Shown here piece by piece: positions 1-5,068 of a DNA stretch of 9,045 bases; positions within the stretch are counted from its first letter, which is position 1, and each line of letters opens with the position of its first letter. The position numbers were made by a program, and so were the translations under genes. The stretch lies in contig JAGYMV010000024.1 in the NCBI GenBank assembly GCA_018400355.1, positions 1 through 9,045 of the forward strand. Direction: 5' to 3'. A model generated the notes under the pieces. That model had not been told where the DNA came from. It saw only the letters and a program-made list of their open reading frames with translations, and ran no database searches. The stretch comes from Wenzhouxiangella sp. (lineage in GTDB: Bacteria > Pseudomonadota > Gammaproteobacteria > Xanthomonadales > Wenzhouxiangellaceae).

Positions 1-2
1 CG

Positions 3-86
3 GCCAATGGACTGGCCAATGTGCTCGAGGCACTGAGCCTAGACATCTCTCCTCAGGTCAGCCATCAAGTGTCTGAGCGCGATTGA
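3..86 (+). CDS. Possible C-terminal end of an unidentified plus-strand gene (partial)
   Basis: An open frame enters from the left edge and ends at TGA 84-86, giving 27 residues that begin ANGLANVLEAL and end in SERD. The residues look like an amphipathic helix followed by a polar tail, and the codons are ordinary for this window. If real, it converges on tyrA and overlaps its last 22 bases. The competing reading is a minus-strand gene starting at ATG 46-44 behind a GAGGAG-like Shine-Dalgarno, running off the left edge as MSRLSASSTLASPLA. That would be a start just downstream of tyrA, in the place where aroA often lies, but the visible residues do not match the AroA N-terminus as I know it. 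I cannot assign a family to either reading. Confidence 0.3.
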   Translation, partial: ANGLANVLEALSLDISPQVSHQVSERD

Positions 87-1183
87 AGATAAGCACGGCC
101 ACGGGCCATGAGCTCGGTGAATGCACCGGGCTCATTGGCCATCACGGCATCACTCAGCAATCCCATCGCCCTGGTCAACGCATCACGCGCCATTTGCCCG
201 TGGTCATTGAGCTTCTGGATCTCGTAGTACACCGACGGGCTCTCGTTGGCGACATCACGAGCAATCGTCAATTGTCGGTCAAAGGTCGTGCTGGATAGCT
301 GGTTCAACTCATCAGCACCCACACCACTCTCGACCAATGCCAGTAGGAAGGCGATATTAATCGCGTGGGACAGACCCAGAACCAAAGCCATGAGCCGGTC
401 ATGCGCCTCTAGGGGAATGACCACAGTCTCAGCCATCGTGTCAGCAAATAACGCTTTGGCTTCCGCCAGCGCCTGATCACAGCCTGTGTTCATCAACAAC
501 ACATGCCGCCCGGACAACAAGGCTGTGTTGGGACCAAACATGGGGTGGATCGAGCAAACTTTCAGCCCCTCGTCGCTGGCTCGCTTCAACGAATCAATCA
601 TGGGCGACTTGATCGAACCCACATCGAAGATGAGCCCTTGGGGTTGCAGTTCAATAAGCTCATCGAGCAGTGCTGAAGTGATTCCAGGCGGGGTCGCGAG
701 CACCACCACGTCAAACTCAAGACCCGCCGACCGCCAATCTGAGAACTGTCGTTCTTGGGGCACGTCTCTTAACAGCGGATCTGCCAGAGTAACCGCAAAG
801 CCTTGGGCATCTAAAAAATTCACCAGCCAGCCGCCGAGCCTGCCTGCTCCACCAATCACCAGCGCGCTCTTGCCCTCCCCTCGGTGCGCTCTTTCGACCT
901 GTTCTTGTTCTTGCCGCGTCAGTGAGGCTTCAATCAATCGCGCCACAAGATCTTCAGCCAAGTCGGGATCCACGTGCACGCGCTTTGCATGAGATCTGAC
1001 CCCATCGAGCACCTCGCGCTCTCTTCGAAAATCCCTCAACTGACGCCCAGAAGCTGCTTTGATGGCCCCAATCTCAGACACAATCGCTTGGCGCTTGGCT
1101 GCCAGCTCGACAAGCGATTGATCCACGGCATCCAACGCGTGGCGAAGCTGGCTTAGTTTTTCGTGGGCATCTTGATCGGACAT
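65..1183 (-). CDS. tyrA: Bifunctional chorismate mutase / prephenate dehydrogenase (T-protein)
   Basis: This cytoplasmic enzyme of tyrosine synthesis converts chorismate to prephenate and then oxidises it with NAD+ to 4-hydroxyphenylpyruvate. The protein has 372 residues, close to the 373 of E. coli TyrA. Residues 1-90 form an AroQ-type chorismate mutase helix bundle: LRHALDAVDQSLVELAAKR, then IGAIK and the REREV segment. Residues about 106-372 form the dehydrogenase, with the dinucleotide-binding loop GGAGRLGG (111-118), FDVGSIK (187-192), the SIHPMFGP motif (211-218) and HDRLMALVLGLSHAIN (261-276) with its paired histidines. I chose ATG 1183-1181 because homology begins there. A TTG at 1231 would add 16 residues that do not resemble the family. 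No clear Shine-Dalgarno precedes the ATG. The gene is divergent from the CIA30 gene across 73 bases and appears to be transcribed alone within the window. Confidence 0.95.
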   Translation of the reverse strand: MSDQDAHEKLSQLRHALDAVDQSLVELAAKRQAIVSEIGAIKAASGRQLRDFRREREVLDGVRSHAKRVHVDPDLAEDLVARLIEASLTRQEQEQVERAHRGEGKSALVIGGAGRLGGWLVNFLDAQGFAVTLADPLLRDVPQERQFSDWRSAGLEFDVVVLATPPGITSALLDELIELQPQGLIFDVGSIKSPMIDSLKRASDEGLKVCSIHPMFGPNTALLSGRHVLLMNTGCDQALAEAKALFADTMAETVVIPLEAHDRLMALVLGLSHAINIAFLLALVESGVGADELNQLSSTTFDRQLTIARDVANESPSVYYEIQKLNDHGQMARDALTRAMGLLSDAVMANEPGAFTELMARGRAYLQSRSDT

Positions 1184-1189
1184 CGATGG

Positions 1190-1195
1190 ATTACA
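1190..1195 (-). promoter_or_regulatory. Possible -10 hexamer for tyrA
   Basis: Reading the minus strand, TGTAAT ends six bases before the tyrA ATG. Five of six bases match TATAAT, but the important second A is a G. No good -35 lies 16-18 bases upstream; the best is a T-rich GCTTTT. If it is used, transcription would start at or next to the ATG, giving a leaderless mRNA. Confidence 0.22.
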
Positions 1196-1244
1196 ACCTT
1201 TGTGTGATGTGAAAAAGCGCTCGCATCCCAAAGAACCCTCACGC

Positions 1245-1250
1245 TATGAT
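1245..1250 (+). promoter_or_regulatory. Possible -10 hexamer for the CIA30 gene
   Basis: TATGAT matches TATAAT at five of six positions and lies six bases before the chosen ATG at 1257. No convincing -35 sits 16-18 bases upstream, and no purine-rich ribosome binding site separates the hexamer from the ATG. The spacing would put the transcription start at about the A of the start codon, that is, a leaderless message. Confidence 0.32.
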
Positions 1251-1256
1251 TTGCCT

Positions 1257-1865
1257 ATGGTAACCAATTTGCTCCAAAAAACCGCGTGGGTCCTGTATTT
1301 GATTCTTCTCCATGGGTCGGTTATGGCGATGGATGAGTCAAAAGATGCCCTCATCATTGACGACTTTCAAAGCGGCGATGGCCAATCGATATTTGGGACC
1401 CGCTGGTCGGGCTTCAGTGATCGAGTCATGGGTGGCTTGTCGGATCTCAACTTAGGCTATCAACGTCTCTCCGATGACCGTTTGTCTTTGCGCCTGCAAG
1501 GCCAAGTCCGACTAGAGAACAATGGTGGGTTCATTCAGGCCAGACTGCCCCTCGAAAAAAATGGGAAAAGGCTTGATGCGAGTCAGTGGGATGGCGTCCG
1601 TGTCACAGCCCGAGCCCAACCAGGTGCTTACTACATTCATTTGAGGACTCGGGCCACATGGCTGCCTTGGCAGTACTATGGTGCGAGCATCCCAGTCACG
1701 AGCGATCAGGAGTGGATGACCATGGACATCCCATTTGGGGCATTTCAAGGCGAGTCAACCCGCCGAGCCTTAGATGTCTCATCACTCAAGAGCATTGCTG
1801 TGGTGGCCTATGGTGAAGCCTTTGATGCCGATATTGAAGTGATTGAACTGGCTTTTTATCGCTAG
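1257..1865 (+). CDS. Secreted CIA30-domain protein (complex I intermediate-associated protein 30 family)
   Basis: The 202-residue product is a single CIA30 domain behind a type I signal peptide. Residues 1-24 have a hydrophobic core (TAWVLYLILLHG) and a likely cleavage site after SVMA, so the mature protein should be periplasmic or exported. The domain begins with IIDDF (33-37) and shows the family signature RWSGFSDRVMGG (49-60), LENNGGF (86-92) and WDGVRV (111-116), and ends in a beta-rich segment. The fold resembles a carbohydrate-binding jelly roll. In eukaryotes CIA30/NDUFAF1 assists assembly of respiratory complex I. Bacterial members are mostly uncharacterised, and a secreted one is unlikely to do that same job. 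I prefer ATG 1257 to TTG 1200 because it places the signal peptide at the N-terminus. The stop lies 16 bases from the stop of the convergent deacetylase gene, with no terminator hairpin visible between them. Confidence 0.85.
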   Translation: MVTNLLQKTAWVLYLILLHGSVMAMDESKDALIIDDFQSGDGQSIFGTRWSGFSDRVMGGLSDLNLGYQRLSDDRLSLRLQGQVRLENNGGFIQARLPLEKNGKRLDASQWDGVRVTARAQPGAYYIHLRTRATWLPWQYYGASIPVTSDQEWMTMDIPFGAFQGESTRRALDVSSLKSIAVVAYGEAFDADIEVIELAFYR

Positions 1866-1881
1866 GCTCTAGGTAACCACA

Positions 1882-3057
1882 TCACCCGCACTGGCCCTCG
1901 ATCACCGCACTGACCATTTCAACGGATAAGTGAAGCTGAGCGATGTCCACATACTCGTTGGGCTGATGCGCCTGATCAATCGAGCCCGGGCCGCAAACAA
2001 TGGCGGGCAAGCCAAAGCCTTTGAAGTTTCCACCTTCTGTGGCAAACGCCACCTCGCCGCTTCCACCTGATTGCACACCGGGCAAACCATTGACCCACTC
2101 CTCGATACCCGATTCGGACGAGGGAATCAGCGGCGGCACACGCGCAATGGCCTCAGTGACAATGGATGCCTCGGGCGCGTGGCGCTTGAGATCTGGCACC
2201 ACATTGGCCTCTACCCAGCCACTCAGCGCATTGAGGATTTCATCGGGATCTTCACCAGGCAAGGCGCGATATTCCCATCGAAACTCACAGCGTGAGGGCA
2301 AAATATTGACCGCTGTACCCCCTTCGATCAAACCCACTTGCACGGTGGTGTATGGCGGCTCACAGCTCCCTGAGCCACCCTCATCGCGCTTATCCTCGCC
2401 GAGCTGATGCAGCTTTTCAATCATCCGTGCGGCCGCAAAAATGGCACCAGCACCTCGGTGGGGCTGACTGGAGTGAGCCGCCTGACCAGTAACCGTTGTC
2501 TTGAATACATTGATGGATTTGTGGGCTTTGATCACCTGCATGGAGGTGGGCTCACCAATCAAGACCCATTGGGGATGCGCCAAATGCGCCATTAGGTCTT
2601 CAATCAACCGATCCACGCCAATACAGCCAACCTCTTCATCATAGGACATGGCCAAATGAATGGGCTTTTTTAATCCATCAAGATCAGCTGCTTCTAAGCA
2701 GGCCATACAAACGGCCAAAAAACCCTTCATATCTGCGCTGCCACGGCCATAGAGACGCCCATTGGACTCTGTGAGCTTGAAAGGATCGGTGGCCCAATCT
2801 TGCCCATCGACCGGCACCACATCGGTGTGTCCGGACAACACAATCCCACCTTCGCCTTCGGGGCCAAACGAAGCCAATAGATTGGCTTTTGAACGCTCAT
2901 CGTCCCAGGTGCGACGGCACCGCGCACCGAGGCCTGTCAAAAAGGCCTCGGCCCAATCAATCAAAGCCAAATTCGACTGGGAGGAGACCGTCTCAAAAGC
3001 CACCAATTGGGTCAATAGTTCAATGCTTCGGTCCTGCCGTGTCATCTGCTTATCCAT
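1882..3057 (-). CDS. argE: M20 family metallo-deacetylase, acetylornithine deacetylase type (ArgE-like)
   Basis: This 391-residue enzyme is expected to use two zinc ions to hydrolyse an N-acetyl group, classically from N2-acetylornithine in arginine synthesis. The M20 motifs are in order: SGHTDVVPV with ligand H77 and catalytic D79, GRGSADMKG with bridging D109, YDEEVGC with catalytic E141 and ligand E142, IGEPTS with E169, and DQAHQPNEYV with H364. The dimerisation-domain signature GQAAHSS (191-197) and the GGTAVNILP segment also fit the acetylornithine deacetylase family. It is the last gene of the DUF3311-symporter operon. Its ATG lies within the final codons of the symporter gene (ATGGATAA, 8-base overlap), and no clear Shine-Dalgarno precedes it, so reinitiation by the same ribosomes is likely. 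The coupling suggests the substrate may be an imported N-acyl amino acid rather than, or as well as, the biosynthetic intermediate. The family is well supported; the exact substrate is not. Confidence 0.85.
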   Translation of the reverse strand: MDKQMTRQDRSIELLTQLVAFETVSSQSNLALIDWAEAFLTGLGARCRRTWDDERSKANLLASFGPEGEGGIVLSGHTDVVPVDGQDWATDPFKLTESNGRLYGRGSADMKGFLAVCMACLEAADLDGLKKPIHLAMSYDEEVGCIGVDRLIEDLMAHLAHPQWVLIGEPTSMQVIKAHKSINVFKTTVTGQAAHSSQPHRGAGAIFAAARMIEKLHQLGEDKRDEGGSGSCEPPYTTVQVGLIEGGTAVNILPSRCEFRWEYRALPGEDPDEILNALSGWVEANVVPDLKRHAPEASIVTEAIARVPPLIPSSESGIEEWVNGLPGVQSGGSGEVAFATEGGNFKGFGLPAIVCGPGSIDQAHQPNEYVDIAQLHLSVEMVSAVIEGQCG

Positions 3058-4528
3058 TGTCTAGGGGTTTGGGGTTTAAGAACTGGTCTGTATGCGTTCT
3101 CTCTTGTGGCGCAGTGAGCCAAGAAACCAGACATAAGACGGGCACGTGCACCAATAAGCCCATGATGCCTTCATGCAGACCAAAAGGGACAAGTGCTGGA
3201 TTAAAAAATCCAATGAGTGCTGTCCCGGAACCGGCCAATAGGCCCGCCAACACACCGGCCGTGGTGGCGCGAGCCCAAAACAAAGCCGCAACAATGGGTG
3301 GGGCCAGTTGCGCAATCACGCCATAGGATGTCAATAACAACACCACCAAAGACATGCCCTCGCTGATGGCAAAAAAGTAGGCAATGGCCCCTGCCACCAC
3401 CATCAATACACGTATCAGCCAGCGCTGAGTGTGTTCTGACATCGCCTGAATGGGCCGAATGCCATCTTCAACGGCCACAGAGGCCGTGGCATGCAGCAAG
3501 GCATCACCCGTTGACATCGAGGCAGACAAGGCGCCTGCGCAAAAAAGACCCACAACGATCAAGGGCAAATCGATGGTCAGAATCAAATGCGGCAAAATGA
3601 AATCGGCCTGTTCCAAATTGGGCACCGCCATCACGCCGGCAAAGCCAATCAAGAAGACAGGCACCAAGAACAGTTGAAAGGTGGGAAACAGCACCACGGT
3701 CCGACGGATGATCCGCTCATCGCGTGCGGTAAAAGCCTTCATAAAGATATGTGGCCACATGGTCAGACCCACCGCGCTGATGATAATCGCGCTGGTATAA
3801 CCACCCCAACTCCAGGCCTCGCCACTGCCCGTCAGGCCAGGCAAGGCCAACATCTCAGGTCGGGCCTCAATGATTTCTGCAAACATCGGGCCAATGCCAC
3901 CATGCAAGGCATAGGGCAAGTACAACCCCAAGGCCCACGCAATCACGATCATGAAAATGCCCTGGAATGTGTTGGTCCAGCCAACGGCGGCCACACCGCT
4001 CATCAAGACATAGACGAGCACAATGCCGTAGCTCACCAAGGCACCCAGCCACAGTGGCACATGGCCATCGGTGACCGCCTCGATCACAATGCCGGCACCC
4101 TTCATTTGCAAGGTGATGTAGGGAATCAATGCCACCACGCTGACCACCGCAATCAAAATAGACAGTGTCTTGGAGGGAAAGCGGGCAGTCAGTAACTGCG
4201 CTTGTGTCACCAGGCTCAACCGGCGCCCAATTCGGGCGACCTTAGGCCCAATGACATACCACGGCGCCATACCAAGCACGCCATAGGAAAGAATATAGAA
4301 AGCAGCCGCTCCGCGAGAATAGGCCCAACCCGGCCCACCCAAAAATGCAAACGCTGAAAATACGGTGGCGCCGGTCACAAAGTACATCACCAACAGCCCA
4401 AAATTCCGATCACCGGCCACATACCCATCCACTGTGGCCGACAGTCCCTTGCCCGCTCTAAGCCCGATGGCCAGCGTGATCATCAGATAGGCCACAATCA
4501 TGCTGGTAACGACCACCCACTGCTCCAT
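3050..4528 (-). CDS. Sodium:solute symporter (SSS family), monocarboxylate permease-like
   Basis: The 492-residue inner-membrane protein has about 13 hydrophobic spans, as expected for sodium:solute symporters. Family marks include GYVAGDRNFG (35-44) at the first loop, FLGGPGWAYSRG (62-73) in the second span, ALSASMSTGD (333-342), whose Ser/Thr cluster corresponds to the second sodium site, and the APPIVAALFW span near the C-terminus. FLGGPGWAYSRG together with an upstream DUF3311 partner is typical of the MctP-like branch, which moves lactate, pyruvate, propionate or some amino acids, so a small carboxylate or amino acid substrate is likely but unproven. The start is ATG 4528: it overlaps the DUF3311 stop as TGATG and has GGAGAGG just upstream. 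An in-frame TTG at 4600 would only add sequence inside the DUF3311 gene. The 3' end overlaps the deacetylase start by 8 bases. Confidence 0.9.
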   Translation of the reverse strand: MEQWVVVTSMIVAYLMITLAIGLRAGKGLSATVDGYVAGDRNFGLLVMYFVTGATVFSAFAFLGGPGWAYSRGAAAFYILSYGVLGMAPWYVIGPKVARIGRRLSLVTQAQLLTARFPSKTLSILIAVVSVVALIPYITLQMKGAGIVIEAVTDGHVPLWLGALVSYGIVLVYVLMSGVAAVGWTNTFQGIFMIVIAWALGLYLPYALHGGIGPMFAEIIEARPEMLALPGLTGSGEAWSWGGYTSAIIISAVGLTMWPHIFMKAFTARDERIIRRTVVLFPTFQLFLVPVFLIGFAGVMAVPNLEQADFILPHLILTIDLPLIVVGLFCAGALSASMSTGDALLHATASVAVEDGIRPIQAMSEHTQRWLIRVLMVVAGAIAYFFAISEGMSLVVLLLTSYGVIAQLAPPIVAALFWARATTAGVLAGLLAGSGTALIGFFNPALVPFGLHEGIMGLLVHVPVLCLVSWLTAPQERTHTDQFLNPKPLDNG

Positions 4529-4731
4529 CACGACCTCTCCGTGAACCAGTCCAGCACAAGCAACACCACAAATCCGAGCACAATCCATAAAATAGACCAA
4601 GCCAACGGCAACGGCAGACCGAAGATCAAGGGCAATGGATCACTCACCCACATGGCCAGCGGCCAGGTCACAGCCACCAAATAGAGCACAAAGAATGCAA
4701 TGACTAAGCGATGTAGGTGCTGAGGCTTCAT
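4528..4731 (-). CDS. DUF3311 family small membrane protein, symporter partner
   Basis: The predicted protein has 67 residues and two membrane spans (about residues 8-28 and 43-61), joined by a short loop with the prolines typical of DUF3311 (PLPLIFGLPLPLAW). Proteins of this family are usually encoded immediately upstream of SSS-family symporters and are thought to help the permease fold or function. The arrangement resembles other small-subunit/permease pairs such as YhdT-PanF, although their molecular role is not established. Here the stop codon shares its A with the symporter start (TGATG), so the two are translationally coupled. I chose ATG 4731. A TTG at 4755 would add eight residues (MGSCYYTT) with no family support. 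The ATG has no Shine-Dalgarno and follows a -10-like TACTAT by six bases. Confidence 0.82.
   Translation of the reverse strand: MKPQHLHRLVIAFFVLYLVAVTWPLAMWVSDPLPLIFGLPLPLAWSILWIVLGFVVLLVLDWFTERS
4534..4540 (-). promoter_or_regulatory. Shine-Dalgarno of the symporter gene
   Basis: GGAGAGG on the minus strand lies five bases before ATG 4528, inside the end of the DUF3311 coding sequence. It fixes the symporter start at 4528 rather than at the upstream in-frame TTG 4600. Confidence 0.75.
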
Positions 4732-4737
4732 TGTCGT

Positions 4738-4743
4738 ATAGTA
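4738..4743 (-). promoter_or_regulatory. Possible -10 hexamer for the DUF3311-symporter-deacetylase operon
   Basis: TACTAT on the minus strand ends six bases before ATG 4731. It keeps the conserved first T, second A, fifth A and last T of a -10 box. No recognisable -35 lies 16-18 bases upstream. The whole divergent spacer is only 48 bases, so any promoter here must reach into, or overlap, the region used by the plus-strand pair. Confidence 0.28.
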
Positions 4744-4765
4744 GCAAGAACCCAAAGCGAGCGAG

Positions 4766-4771
4766 TATCAT
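4766..4771 (+). promoter_or_regulatory. Possible -10 hexamer for the PHA protein-peptidase unit
   Basis: TATCAT matches TATAAT at five of six positions and ends eight bases before ATG 4780. A short GAGG (4772-4775) lies between them, only four bases from the ATG. Without a recognisable -35 the assignment is weak. The spacing would allow a very short or absent leader. Confidence 0.25.
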
Positions 4772-4779
4772 GAGGCATC

Positions 4780-5052
4780 ATGGCCATTGACATCACCAAA
4801 CCGCACTCGAAGACCGTTGCCCAAGCCAGAGCCATCGCCGATGACTTGGCAAAAGACCTCAGCGAACGCTTTGGCGTGCACTACCAATGGGAAGGCGATC
4901 ACCTACATTTTGAGCGAATGGGTGTCTCGGGCAATATTGAAGTGAATGCAAAGCAGGTGCATGTGACCGCGACTTTGAACTTTCTTCTGAGCCACCTGGA
5001 GCCTGCCGTGGTCGATGAGATCAATCGTTATTTGGATGAACATTTTGCTTAA
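4780..5052 (+). CDS. Polyhydroxyalkanoic acid system family protein (PHA_gran_rgn, PF09650 type)
   Basis: The 90-residue soluble protein matches the small family found in PHA-gene regions of Pseudomonas and other proteobacteria. It opens with a beta strand and KPHS, followed by the helix VAQARAIADDLAKDLSERFG (13-32), then the hallmark YQWEGDHLHFER (35-46), GVSGNIEV (48-55), a strand rich in V and T, and a C-terminal helix LSHLEPAVVDEINRYLDEHF. Family members are annotated as PHA granule or PHA system proteins by association; their biochemical role is poorly known. No PHA synthase, depolymerase or phasin gene lies in this window, so a PHA link for this copy is inherited from the family. The stop is 16 bases before the peptidase start, so the two are probably cotranscribed. 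The gene is divergent from the DUF3311 operon. Confidence 0.88.
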   Translation: MAIDITKPHSKTVAQARAIADDLAKDLSERFGVHYQWEGDHLHFERMGVSGNIEVNAKQVHVTATLNFLLSHLEPAVVDEINRYLDEHFA

Positions 5053-5055
5053 AGA

Positions 5056-5060
5056 AAGGA
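5056..5060 (+). promoter_or_regulatory. Shine-Dalgarno of the dipeptidyl peptidase gene
   Basis: AAGGA lies eight bases before ATG 5069, in the 16-base gap after the PHA-family gene. It supports the 5069 start, which begins with a signal peptide, over the in-frame ATG 5015 inside the preceding gene. Confidence 0.75.
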
Positions 5061-5068
5061 TCTGGTGT

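Noticed and set aside
2..21. Direct repeat GGCCAATG spaced by 12 bases at the left edge
   Set aside because: Two copies of eight bases in probable coding sequence, with no further copies, can arise by chance.
28..40. Small hairpin AGGC-ACTGA-GCCT, considered as a terminator after tyrA
   Set aside because: It has only a four-base stem with no T-run on either side, so it is not a credible intrinsic terminator.
486..992. A 168-codon plus-strand frame opposite tyrA
   Set aside because: It is antisense to the conserved dehydrogenase motifs, its serine-rich sequence has no family features, and it has no context as a gene.
1866..1881. Possible shared terminator between the convergent CIA30 and deacetylase genes
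   Set aside because: The 16-base gap contains only short CTAGG-type repeats and no stable stem or T-run.
3587..4195. A 202-codon plus-strand frame opposite the symporter gene, rich in His and Gln
   Set aside because: The His/Gln/Asp-rich composition is what reverse-complemented membrane-protein codons give. It has no domain and no ribosome site.
5015..5068. Upstream in-frame ATG for the peptidase
   Set aside because: It lies within the PHA-family gene, would bury the signal peptide behind 18 charged residues, and has no ribosome site, unlike ATG 5069.
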